A stretch of DNA of 64,000 nt from Nicotiana tabacum (lineage: Eukaryota > Streptophyta > Magnoliopsida > Solanales > Solanaceae), in the NCBI RefSeq assembly GCF_000715075.1, contig NC_134101.1, forward strand, positions 27,644,822-27,708,821, written 5' to 3'. Position 1 is the stretch's first letter, and each line of letters opens with the position of its first letter. The position numbers and the translations under genes are program-made. Below the pieces are notes generated by a model. That model was not told the DNA's origin and searched no databases. It was given only the letters and a program-made list of their open reading frames with translations. This document shows positions 47,786 to 58,663 of this stretch, piece after piece.

Positions 47786-49436
47786 GCAGAAACAGCGTGA
47801 AACTAGGCAAGTGAAGCAGAGGAAAAAGGGTAAAAAAAGAAATGCACCCATGAACCCAAACACCAAAAACAAAACAAAAAATTAAAACAGAGAAAATGGT
47901 AGAAGATGATAAATAATATGCACTCTCTCGCTATAAATTATGCTCATAACTCAAAACTAGAAATAATTACAATAGATTGGTTAAACAATTACCTAAAATC
48001 AGAAAATTTTGGAGGGGAATCTGATAAGGGCAATCCAACTTTTAGGGCTTTTTTCTCAGACGATGAGCGCAGCACTTTTACCAAATAAGCAATATTCTGA
48101 TCCTTTCGCCGTCAAAATTGGCGAAGAAAGTCGGAAAAGGGGGAAGAGGTTCTGATCGACGAAAGAAGGAACTATGAGGAAGGGAACTATTAGCAGCTTG
48201 TGTCTTGTTCGGTTACGAATTTTTAATAAATTATTCGGTTACCCCTAACCTGAAAAAGCATTTCACCTCTGTACCGGAAATATTCGGGGTTTTTAGTTTG
48301 CCCCCTGGACTTTGGAGATACGAACACTATAGCCACCCTTGTCAAATCAGTTAAAGCATTATTTGAAATTTGGTAATAAAACGTGCATGTTAGGTATATA
48401 ACGTATTACATTACATATGAGGTTGTATATTAAAATAAAATCTAACAATATCACATTCCTAAAATTAACGTTAAGAAGTTTTAATTACATAGTAGAACGC
48501 AAAGAAAATAGCAGAAGAGGGCAATGATTATCAAATGTTGAAGACTTTACTCTTTGAAATCATGGTTCTTTCCTTCAGTATTTTATGCAATATCCATCTC
48601 TCAATTCTCATGGGATCTTATAAACCAAGAGAAATGTGCATATATGTATGCTACGTAAATCAATTATAATGTTTGTTATTATTAAATAGTTGCTAAGCTA
48701 AATATTTCAGTGTACTAATAACTCTGCCACAATGCATACTAGAAGTTAATCCACATAGAAAGTATAGCTAATAAGTTATTTAAGAGAAAAAAAATCAACA
48801 TGTTTATGTTGGCTGTGAACTTTACATCTAATACATTTATGGAAACTATTGTTGCTCGAGTATATATTTCTGTAACTATGCATGGATTGACCACGTGCAA
48901 TTGAATTATTCCCAAATGGAATTGAAATTAGTCAAGTTTAACATAAGAACTGAAATAAACGATAACAACATTTAAAGGTTAATCAGTTAGATAAGCAAAA
49001 ATAACAATTAAATTAATCGTCGACTAACATATAAGGTTCTGCAATGAAACAACAAATACTAGTGGAGAGTGGAGACTTATATGCATCAGCTCCTTAGGAA
49101 GAAAGTGTTCCAACTGTTCATTAAAATTTAAAAATGTCTTCAAATTACACCACATGAATAAGATTCTTGAATACCATTAGAAATGTTTTGCAAAAAGCTA
49201 TGTGTTGTGCCTGCAAATTCCCATATATTATTGCTAGTATGAAACTTACTTCATACACACTCTCAGAATTTCTCAGATACTAATCTTATTTCCTTTCAAA
49301 TGTATGAAACAGTAAGGACAACAAATTGGAAACATTTTGAAGAAGTGCTATAAAGCTAGCAAAATTTGCAAATGGTTAATTTTGGTCTCCACTTGATCTT
49401 CATGTTATCAGCAAAATGGAACTCAAGTCTGTCACT
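47786..49436. other. Intergenic between the small gene and the TM9 gene
   Basis: No coding gene. A purine-rich stretch around 48105-48185 could be the 5' leader of the small minus-strand gene. The part just below 49437 is the presumed 3' untranslated region of the TM9 gene. Confidence 0.35.
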
Positions 49437-51410
49437 TCAGTCAATTTTCACTGAAGAGAAGAGACGATGAACGAAGAAGAAAGACGTCAAGAAACCTATA
49501 GCTCCAGTTGCTAGCATAACAGCAAGAGCCATTAAAAGCGAGTAACCTAAGTAGAGCATGGCCGAGACAGGTCCGCTGAGACTCTTGAGATCGAAAACAA
49601 GATAGTTGATGGAGTAGAAGAATATGTAGATCGCGACTGAGCCAGATGCAAAGTATGATTTCCACCACCATCTCCAATCTTCCATACATAAATGCATGTA
49701 AGTCAGGACCAAAGAAACTTCAGCACAAACCACCACTAGTAGGATCAGTACCACCAACAGAAACCCGAACACATAGTAAACACGACCGAGCCATATGCTA
49801 GACATGATGAAGAAGAGTTCAATGAATAGAGTTCCAAATGGAAGTGTTCCTGCTCCAATTACCAGCAACCAAGTAGGGAATCGATTTGCTGGGATTTCAC
49901 GAGGGATTTGATTGCTACGACAAGGATACTCGAGATGTGGAGCCTTTGTACCAATATATCCACCTATGAGTGTAAGAGGCATAGAAATGCAAAACCACAG
50001 TAACAACAGAACAATGTATGTAGTGAAAGGAATTGCACCAGTGCTATGACTTCCCCATAAGAGGAAATTCAGAACAGTTAGTATAAGAAATGCAATTCCA
50101 GGAAAGAAGAAAGAAACTCTCCAGGAAATTGAAAACCATCCATTGGTATTACCAGCATTCAGTGTCTTCAAAAGCCAAACAGCAACATATCCAGCAATTA
50201 TACCTAAAAACATGTAGAACAAAAGCATGCCAGTAATAAGGGTGCCGCGAGAGGCTGGAGACATAAATCCAAGAGCCGCGAATAATATTGTTACAACTGC
50301 CATTCCTAAAATGCGACATCCATCAGCAACCATCATACTAAGGAGTGTCGAGTTCTCTGGAACTCTGAAGACATCGCCAACGACAAGTTTCCATCCTGAT
50401 AATTCCTCATTTATCTGAGCCTGAGCCTCTTTATCAAGCTCTTCATATCGAGCTAGATCTCTTCGAATAGTCCTCAAGAAAATAATCAACACTATTCCTG
50501 CTAGGAATGTTATAACCATCATAGAATTAAGAATCGAAAACCAATGAACTTTTGAACCTTCCATTTTCAAATATGCATCCCATCTAGATGGCCACTTAAT
50601 GTCACTCTCCACAAAGTTTACCTCATAACTAAATACCAATGGTTTACCTTCTTGAATCATCACGGCTACTGTCGCCGGGTCACAATTAATAGGTGAAGGA
50701 AACTTATCATATGGTTTTAGATTCTTAAGCAAATCTGTGGTATGTTGAAAGCTACAGGGGACAACTTCAAATCCAACAACCATATAACTTGGTGTATCCG
50801 TGATAGACTTATCGTCTGTTGTAATTAACTCAGCACCATCTCCATCCCCAATCACACCTGGCACAGTACTCCTCTCATACTTGTGAACCAACACAGTGAA
50901 TTTCAAATGGTTGAACACATAATACACATCATTAACCTTAATACCAACCGGATAACCCGTCCACCTAAGAAAATAACCATCTTTATTCATATATCGAATT
51001 GCAGGAAGATTATCAAGAATCAGATTAACTTGGTACATTTCATCAATCCTTTCTTTCAAAACTTTGAATTCATCAGCTGACAATGCATTTGTTTGACACA
51101 AAAATATTTCACTTTCGTTTACGTGCATCTTGAATCTATAAGGTGAGTTTTCAATTCTGTCTCCCATAAGAAGCTCACCTAAATTTTCAGCACTGTCCTT
51201 AACACCTTCTAAAGGTTTACAAAAAGGTAAGCTGTAATATCCATAAGGTATTTCTGTATCAATTGATGTCAAGGAATTCACTTTGACGGAAAATTGATTA
51301 CCAATATTATATTTGTGTGGGAAACTACCAGGCAAATAAAATCCACTAGCGCATTGAAGAAACAAGCTATAGACCAATATCCAATTCTTTAATTTATCGA
51401 AGAAATCCAT
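49437..51410 (-). CDS. Transmembrane 9 superfamily (nonaspanin/EMP70) protein, single exon
   Basis: An intact 657-residue frame, the family's usual length (about 640-670). Residues 1-23 form a signal peptide (LVYSLFLQCASGFYLPG). The lumenal EMP70 domain spans about 24-285 (GYYSLPFCKP, GELLMGDRIENSPY, FLRWTGYPVG). About nine membrane segments follow from residue 291 onward, with the family blocks GTLPFGTLFIELFFIMSSIW, CMEDWRWWWKSYFASGSVAI and FDLKSLSGPVSA. The last four residues are VKID: a KXD/E C-terminus, the Golgi-retention and COPI-binding signal known for plant TMN proteins. It acts in the Golgi/endomembrane system, probably in membrane-protein sorting. The wording is closest to TMN11/TMN12-type plant members. 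No lesions, no introns; the ATG at 51410 directly precedes the signal peptide. Confidence 0.93.
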   Translation of the reverse strand: MDFFDKLKNWILVYSLFLQCASGFYLPGSFPHKYNIGNQFSVKVNSLTSIDTEIPYGYYSLPFCKPLEGVKDSAENLGELLMGDRIENSPYRFKMHVNESEIFLCQTNALSADEFKVLKERIDEMYQVNLILDNLPAIRYMNKDGYFLRWTGYPVGIKVNDVYYVFNHLKFTVLVHKYERSTVPGVIGDGDGAELITTDDKSITDTPSYMVVGFEVVPCSFQHTTDLLKNLKPYDKFPSPINCDPATVAVMIQEGKPLVFSYEVNFVESDIKWPSRWDAYLKMEGSKVHWFSILNSMMVITFLAGIVLIIFLRTIRRDLARYEELDKEAQAQINEELSGWKLVVGDVFRVPENSTLLSMMVADGCRILGMAVVTILFAALGFMSPASRGTLITGMLLFYMFLGIIAGYVAVWLLKTLNAGNTNGWFSISWRVSFFFPGIAFLILTVLNFLLWGSHSTGAIPFTTYIVLLLLWFCISMPLTLIGGYIGTKAPHLEYPCRSNQIPREIPANRFPTWLLVIGAGTLPFGTLFIELFFIMSSIWLGRVYYVFGFLLVVLILLVVVCAEVSLVLTYMHLCMEDWRWWWKSYFASGSVAIYIFFYSINYLVFDLKSLSGPVSAMLYLGYSLLMALAVMLATGAIGFLTSFFFVHRLFSSVKID

Positions 51411-52540
51411 GGATCGCCAATTTGTTTGAATGATCTTTTAGAGATCTGACAGATACAAAGAGTAGTAATTAAGCCAACAAAAAATATCTTTGAGTTTGTT
51501 TTGTAACAATATTGCATGAAAGCATAAAATATGTTTAGATTTTTTATTCAAGAAAGGATGTAGTCACAAATGAAGATGCATAACCTGACCTCAAAGAGAG
51601 AATGAACGCCTAAAAGGGAGCTGAAAGGTGAAATAGAGGAAGATGGGAATTTGTAACAAACTATTTATATATTTGTGTTGTATGTTCTATACGTGTGCAA
51701 TATTAGAATGTTTGATTTGAATTTGCCCTTTGCCTTCTCATCTCATCCTCGTACTTATTGTGCAAGACAAAGTCAACATATAAAAACGTTCTCTCTTTTT
51801 TCTCCGCCTATTTCGATGTCAAAGCTCGAAATAATATCAAACTCCACTTAAATATTTCACTCCAAAGTCAAGAACATGAGTATATGCAAGATTGTCACTA
51901 TGTGCAAGAAAACATCTCTGTTATATTCCCTTTTGTCAGAGAGATTTTTGTTCTTACATAAATGTGCATTTGAATTGATTTAATAGATTTAAAAGGGGAA
52001 CGAAGTAACTTATTAACATGTATTTTGGTTTAAGTGCTACAAAAATAAAAGAAATGAAGAAATTTTTTGAATTATAATTTGATAGATTAGGGGAAACTAA
52101 AACTTATTTTTTTGGCATATTAAGAAAACATAACATTGGTATCAATATCATTTTCACTTTATTGTAATGTGATATAGGTCTGAAAATATATATAATCAGG
52201 TTATTTTTAAAGCTAACTAAAGACAATTGAATCTTGAACAATACACTAAAATATTGTTCAAAGTGTTCTAAGAAAAATGCTTCCTTTATTTAAAATAAAA
52301 ATGTTTGTCACTTTCCTTTCTTGATAATCAAATAATTGAACTTTAAAGTTGATATAATATTTCTAAATTATTCGTGAGCCACTTTGATACGACCAAAAAT
52401 GTAACCTATACCAGATTTTATGTAACTAAAATTAATCTAAACAAGCTATTAATATAGTCCATTCAATTCGAAAATTTTAAGTTAACTATTGACGAGCAAA
52501 GTCACAAAAAGTATCAAATCAATTGGTACCGAGAAAGAGT
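51411..52540. other. 5' flank of the TM9 gene, no gene seen
   Basis: AT-rich. The first 200-250 bases probably contain the leader and promoter of the minus-strand TM9 gene; beyond that nothing recognisable. Confidence 0.4.
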
Positions 52541-53553
52541 ATATGCACTTTTGACTGCTACTATGCAGAACGCAAAAAAGCATTACAGAACGACCTATAC
52601 TTCGCATAAATTTATTCGAGATATGAATTGAGTTGCTGAATTAAAATTACTATTATTCGGAGTTCATTACTCAAATGGTCACTCAACTATCTCAAATTAT
52701 CTGTTGAAATTATTTTTCTTTCTTTTGTAACAACAAAGTCACTTAACTATGCATATAGCACTCAAAAGGTTACTCAACTAGATTTTCCAAATTTTGGATT
52801 GTCAAATACCTATTTTACCCTTTAAATTATAAACATTTATCTTCTTTTTATTTTTTTTTAACTTTTTAATATTATGATTTTTTCCTTTTTAAGTTATATT
52901 ATGGACTTACTTATATAATAAATAAATTTTATTTATAAATTAAAAAATATATATTTAAGCATATATAATGCTGGAATAACAAAATAATGAGCATAGTAAA
53001 AAAAATAATTAGAATAATTTGTCCGTAATAATTTTAGTATTAACAACAAAAATTAAAAAATTTATTTACAAAATTGAGAATGAAGAAAATAAATGTTGTA
53101 AAATATATATTCCATGCACGATATATAAAAATAATTAATTAAATAAAGGTATTTTTATAATATATATTTTTATTTTTTATTTTATAAATAAAATATATTT
53201 TTCTATAGGTAAGTCCACAATGTAAATTAAAAAGAGAAAAAAATTAATATTTAAAAAGAAAAAAAAATTTAGAAGGTAAAATAGGTATTTTACAATCAAA
53301 AATTTGAAAAATCTAGTTGAGTGATCTTCTGAGTGCTATAGGCATAGTTAAGTGACTTTGTTGTTACAAAAGAAAGAAAAGTGACTTTAACAGATAATTT
53401 GGAATAGTTGAGTGACCATTTGAGTAATGAACTCCGAATAATAGTAATTTTAATTCAGTAACTCAACTCATACCTCGAATAAATTTATGCGAAGTATAGG
53501 TCGTTCTGTAATGCTTTTTTGCGTTCTGCATAGTAGCAGTCAAAAGTGCATAT
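52541..53553. mobile_element. Foldback element, about 1 kb with arms of about 300 bp
   Basis: The left arm (52541 to about 52850) begins ATATGCACTTTTGACTGCTA and runs through 'actcaaatggtcactcaact', 'aacaacaaagtcacttaact' and 'aatacctattttaccctt'. The right arm (about 53270-53553) is its inverted copy with only scattered differences and one small gap. The spacer (about 52850-53270) is very AT-rich and also partly self-complementary. No transposase. A typical foldback/long-TIR MITE able to form a 300-bp hairpin. Confidence 0.85.
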
Positions 53554-53723
53554 TTTAGGAAAAAATTCTCAAATAAACCGCCCTATGCTTAAAATCTAAT
53601 CTACAACCGCTTCGCCGGAGCAGCTCATCTCCACTTCCTCCATTTCCCCCTTCTCTGGCGAGACCCCGAAATGGAACCCCGACGTGAGCATCGAAACAAG
53701 TTGTATGTAACATATAGCCCAGG

Positions 53724-53726
<3 letters not shown>

Positions 53727-53760
<34 letters not shown>
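53727..53760. repeat. (TA)17 microsatellite
   Basis: A pure TA dinucleotide run of about 34 bp. Confidence 0.9.
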
Positions 53761-53765
<5 letters not shown>

Positions 53766-54218
53766 TACCCGAAAAACGAATAGAGTTGAATTTATACGTA
53801 ATTCTAAGGATACGTGGTATAACTTGGTACAGATTGTAAAAATAGGTAAAGATATATCGAATATTAACTGTAAAAAAAATGAATACAAACCCAAATTGAA
53901 TAGAGAGTGATTGATGAGAAAACAGAATGAATCAGTATCAAAGCCCAAAAAGAATAATAGTTGCTAGATGTTATGTAAATCTCAATAGATATGAATGTGC
54001 GAATGAATGAATGGATGTCTCCCTCTATCCATTTCTTTTAAAAATGATAACCACTCTTAACATAGTGGAAGAATCATACTTTGGATATAATTAAAAATAC
54101 ATAGTGAGGATCACATGATAGATTAATTAATTAGTTTTTCTTTGATTCAAGCCGTGATTTCCGTCGATATTCTCTCCCCACTTTCGGCTATAACGGCTTT
54201 TTTGTTTCTTGGCTCGAT
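53761..54218. other. Non-coding spacer, no gene seen
   Basis: AT-rich until about 54140, then base composition rises as the retroelement-derived region begins. Confidence 0.35.
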
Positions 54219-54353
54219 CTCGATCTTGGCCGATCTCAGTCTTAATCGGTCTCTAGGTCTCAGCTCGATCTTGGTCAAACTCGTTATCGATCGGTCTCTG
54301 GGCTAGAGCTCGATATTGGTCGAACTCGATATCGATTGGTCTCTAGGGCCCGA
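54219..54353 (+). repeat. 45-bp tandem repeat, three units
   Basis: Units start at 54219, 54264 and 54309, each beginning CTCGAT.TTGG and containing 'atcg.t.ggtctct.gg'. Such 'tcgatctcggtc' arrays are typical of the 5' regions of the following retroelement-type gene in Solanaceae (recognition from memory). Confidence 0.7.
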
Positions 54354-54845
54354 CCTTGATAACATAACTTCGCATCATGGCTTCGATATTATAATAATAA
54401 ACCTCGGACCATTATATTCCAATCTCGATTTATCATAAGAAGGGCAGACTCGGTTTTGACCGTATACAGATAGTCCCCTTGTTTCTTGGAAAGAAGATGA
54501 CGAGAAACTATATGAATTTTCGATCTTCGACTTAGTGGATGATGATGTCAGCGATGAGCCCGATTATGACGTATGTTACAAACGTTCCGTCGGTCTAGTT
54601 ATCAAGGTATTAAATGTTTGTCAGTCGTTGGTCGGCCACTACCGGTTCTGAACCGTAATCACCAGGTTATAAATATTCAAATTCTCATCCTCATCCAAAC
54701 TTTTCACTCAAAAGCTTCTCCTTTATTCTTGCATCTTCTTCAGAAAATTCCTCTGCTTCATACACTTCATCTTTTTCAGAAAATCCCTCTGCTTCATATA
54801 ATTTACATTGCATACAACCCTAATTTTCTTTTCCTTTATTCATCA

Positions 54846-57007
54846 ATGGCGAAAACCTCCAAAACAGTACCGCAAAAAGAGGCCGCTTCTTCATCACGAC
54901 CTGCCGGCGGCGAGGATTTGGCGGAGCCTCGTCCCGAGGAGTTCGTTCCAATAGGGTGCTCAACTGTCATCGATTTTAAGGTTGAAAAACCTTCTTCGGT
55001 ACCGGTCCGATCTCGAGGTACCAGTTTTCAATCACCGAGAAAATTCTCGACAAAGTAAAACAGGAATGCAACTGGGGCGACAAGCACATGGTAGTCCCAT
55101 CGCCTGAGGAATCAATTACCACCCACGTGGAAGGGTTCTTAAGCGTTTATACTTATCCATTCATGTTGGGCCCGTTAGATCCTGTTATCGTCGCCTTTTG
55201 TCAAAGATATGACATGACCCTAGGCCAGATCCACCCTTCTTTTTGGAGAATAGTGATTCTCCTCCGATTCTTCTCAAGTAAAATCGAGGGGTGTTTATTC
55301 ACCCTCGATCACCTTATGCGCCTTTATAGTCCCCGACTCTATCGAGGAGGGTTAATCAAACTTGCTCGCCGAGTGACCAAAGCTCCGTTCTCGAGTATAG
55401 ACGAGACTCGTGATCGAGGTTGGATGCGCCGATTTGTTCGAGTCAAAACCTCGGACCTGATCCATGCCGGTGACATGCCATTTCCTGAAAAATGGAATAT
55501 GAACTGTGAGTACTTATTTTCCTTCGAGCGTTTTAATTTGTGACTACCTTTCATTTCCTTGATCCATTTTTTCTTTCCTATTACAGCTGTGACTCGGATG
55601 TCGAAACCGATTCCGGACCTTAAATAATGGGTTGAAGGTCTGGTGCTACAGAACCGTACTCTGAGCGCGCTTGGGTGGAATTATCAAAGGGTCGATGGGA
55701 GGCCCGTAGTTATGGTGAGTTTCTTTCTTAGTTTGTTTGTCGTTCGATCTTCTTTTTTTTCTTACCCTTTTTTTTTCCTTTGTAGGACTTGAGAAGGATG
55801 TTGCCATGAGGCCCTCATCTTGTGATGAAGAGGTCCCTGTCCCGAAGCAGGTCAAAGAGAAGAAGAGAAAAGATGCACCGAGTTTCCCGGTCTCGGAAAA
55901 GAAAAAATCGGCGAAGAGAACTCGCAAGCCCAAGGGCGGCTCTGGTATCATGCCTCCAGACTCGATCCGCCGATTAAGGGACGAGCCCAAAGAAGGAGAA
56001 GAGGAATTAGCCTGTGTACGGGCTAATGTTGTGATACAACAATCCTCTGAATCGGCGGAGGTAGATAAGGGAGCTTTGGCCATAATTCCTGAACAAGGAA
56101 AAGCCGAGACTATCCCTTCTCGAGCTGAGATGGTTGAAGGAGAGACTGAGGGTAGGACTTCTCGGGCAGCAGAGGATATTTCGAGAGACAATCTTGGGAT
56201 AGTCGATATTACGGGATCCCTTCAATTTTCAGATGCTATGATCCGCGAGGCCAATATGTTGGAAGGTCGGTCTTACGAGGGCATTCAGGAGTCGACCGAT
56301 ATTTAAGGTTTTTTGGATGGGCTCGAGTCCGCTGCTTCGTAGGATAATACCGAGTTCGGTGGATTATCGGTACCGAAGAAAACATCATGGTCGGGTGCTG
56401 CCGAATTTTTATCGGGCCTAAAATTGGTGGACCGATTCCCGGCCCCGAGTGTTGATCCCGACCATAGGCGGAAAATAGTACTCTCCGTCCCGGAGGATGC
56501 CCGAATGTTTTCTCCCCCCGTGGGGATTGCCAGTTACCTTCGGTCCTTGGTGACCGAAGAGGATAAAATCGTGATGAATGCGGTAGGACCCGCCTGCCTT
56601 TTCAATGAGGCCCAACATGCTCTGAATCAGGTAACTTTTATGGCATCTCTGTTGTTTCTTTTTACACTTAGAGTTGTAGATAATTCTAATATTCTTTCCC
56701 ATGTTTGTAGGCTTCGGTGTTAAATCACGAGGCTTTCCTCCGAATCCGAGAGGAGCATGAGATCGAGGTTCAGAACCTCACTGAGAAGAATGACTCCTAA
56801 AAACTTCATAGTTAGAAGCTTCGAGCAGACTTGGCAGCGGCTCGGGATGAGCACCAGGAGATGGCTGAGCAGGTATTCCGAATTCTTCACGATTGTGAAG
56901 ATGAGTTGGAGATAACCACTAACAATCCGATTTTGCTGGTTCGTAAGTGGCTTGAACATATCGGACGGCTCAATTCGCAGGTAGATGAGCTAATGACTGA
57001 TAAGTAG
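54846..57007 (+). pseudogene. Broken 'gypsy-type transposase' (PF04195-like) gene, several exons
   Basis: Exon 1 starts at 54846 (MAKTSKTVPQKEAASSSRPA). The conserved domain runs about 55030-55516 (FLSVYTYPFMLGPLDPVIVA, LGQIHPSFWRIVILLRFF, RLYSPRLYRGGLIKL). A GTGAGT donor follows at 55517. A second exon starts near 55588 after TTACAG, then a basic linker exon (55786-56306) rich in Lys/Glu, and later parts (56424-57007) with coiled-coil-like RIREEHEIEVQNL and DEHQEMAEQVFRILH. Lesions: a frameshift between 54990 and 55040, a TAA at 55624-55626, a frameshift near 55660, a TAA at 56304-56306, and later stops. Proteins of this type occur within or beside Tat/Ogre-like plant retroelements; their function is unknown. 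Confidence 0.7.
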
Positions 57008-57087
57008 GTATTTTGACCGCTTATTTGCTCTTTTTTACTTGCGTTTTAGCTCAAAATGCTTAAAGGTATTCCTGAGAACTAATAAAA

Positions 57088-58540
57088 TGTGCTTTCGTGC
57101 AGGAATACTGGGAGGCGAGTCAAAGAAGTCAAAATCAACTCATATAGGAGTCAAAAATGGACAAGGACCAAAACAAGGCAAAAGGCCCACAGTGCGGACC
57201 GCACAATACTGTGTGCGGCCGCAGAACAATGAAACATCACTGTCAGATGTCCTTCAGAGTATGCGGACCGCAGAAGAGGAGATTCAGAGAGTTAGTTTTT
57301 GGGCATGCTAAGATATACGGACCGCACCATAATTGTGAAGTCGCAGGATGACAAGTGCGGCTGCACTCATAATTGTGCAGTCCGCAAAAGAGAAGAATCA
57401 GAGAGCCATGTTCCAGTCCAAGTTCAAGTGTGCGGCCGCACTCAGAATTGTGCGGTCCGCACAATCAAATGAAGTGAGGTCGCATCCCACTTTTATGCGA
57501 CCGCAGGAGGCCCAGTTGATCAGTCAAGCTCAGAGTGCAGACCGCATACAGAATTGTGCGGCCGCACAACCTCCACAGGGGCATTTTTGTCAGATATTTT
57601 TAGCTTAGTATAAATAGAACTTTTTGTTATTTTTAGGGTAAGTTTTGTTTTGGGAGAGCACCTGAGCCGTTTTTCTTTACTGTTTTGAGTAATATTATAC
57701 TAGGTGAGCTTCTAAACATTAGATTTTCTTTCCCTAATCAACTATTATGCATTCTATCTTAATTTCTTCTTGTATTTCTTCATTTTTCATGAGTAGCTAA
57801 TTTCTTTACTGTTAGGGTTGTGGCCCAATCCTAGTGTGGGTACTTAATGGGTGTTTGATTTAGGACTTTTTTGTAATTGGGTTAGTGATATTTAGCCTAG
57901 TTCTTGCTTGAATTCAAGAATTAATGGTTGCAAATATTGATTCATGCCTAATTGACCTAGTCTCTACTTGAGAAAGAGAGACTAAGTCTAGGAAAATTTG
58001 GATAACAAGAAATTGGGGTGAACTCAAGAAATTGATAGCCCCAATTTAAAGGGTTGAATCTAGAGATAGTAAGACCCGACTTGAGCATTTTTTATCACTT
58101 GTTTTGTGTAATACACATTTGGACTTGAGAAAGCCAAATTGGGCAAAATTACTCAAATTACCGAGAGGTATAGAGTGGATAATTGCGTGTGATTGCTATA
58201 TTACAACCCCGACCAATCAAACTTGCCCTAGAGTTTACAACCCATTAGGCAACCACCTAGGTGGAAGTCACGACCCTAGATCTTTTATCATTTGGAAAAC
58301 AACCAAAACCAAAAATATTGTCTTCTAGTTTTATAATCGCAATCAATAGTTTAAAGTAGAAGTAGAAACAACAAACAAGAATGTGGAAGTGTAATATAAG
58401 GCATATCGTACAATTACACTAAATATATACCTAATCCCAATTCTAACTCCCTGAGGATTCGACCCCGACTTGCGTTGGGTTTTATTATTGCTTCGACCGC
58501 CTCACTACTTATATTTGTGGTGTGAGTTTGGGCGACATCA
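57088..58540 (+). repeat. E3 5' LTR, with GC-palindrome array
   Basis: Ends in GGGCGACATCA just before the PBS. The left boundary is inferred from the first TG after 'aataaaa' and is uncertain by a few bases. Bases 57190-57570 carry about nine copies of palindromic motifs such as GTGCGGACCGCA and TGCGGCCGCA in mixed orientation, strikingly GC-rich for this window. A TATA-like 'tagtataaatag' follows at 57604-57618. No coding sequence despite some open frames. Confidence 0.8.
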
Positions 58541-58546
58541 ATTTTT

Positions 58547-58564
58547 TGGCGCCGTTGCCGGGGA
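58547..58564 (+). other. E3 primer-binding site (tRNA-Asp type)
   Basis: TGGCGCCGTTGCCGGGGA matches the tRNA-Asp-type primer-binding site characteristic of Athila elements. It begins six bases after the LTR end. Confidence 0.9.
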
Positions 58565-58663
58565 GTTAAACGGATTTAGCTATATATATAGGTTTTTGTG
58601 TGATTTGTCTTGTTTTCCTTCTGAGTCACTAATTTTGTTTTTGAATTGCTTATAGGTACGAGA

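Noticed and set aside
57190..57570. CRISPR-like array from regularly repeated GC motifs
   Set aside because: The repeats are short palindromes with irregular spacing inside a plant LTR, and the window is eukaryotic.
57039..57608. Open frames in the E3 LTR on both strands
   Set aside because: They arise from the palindromic repeats in non-coding LTR sequence; no domain is visible.
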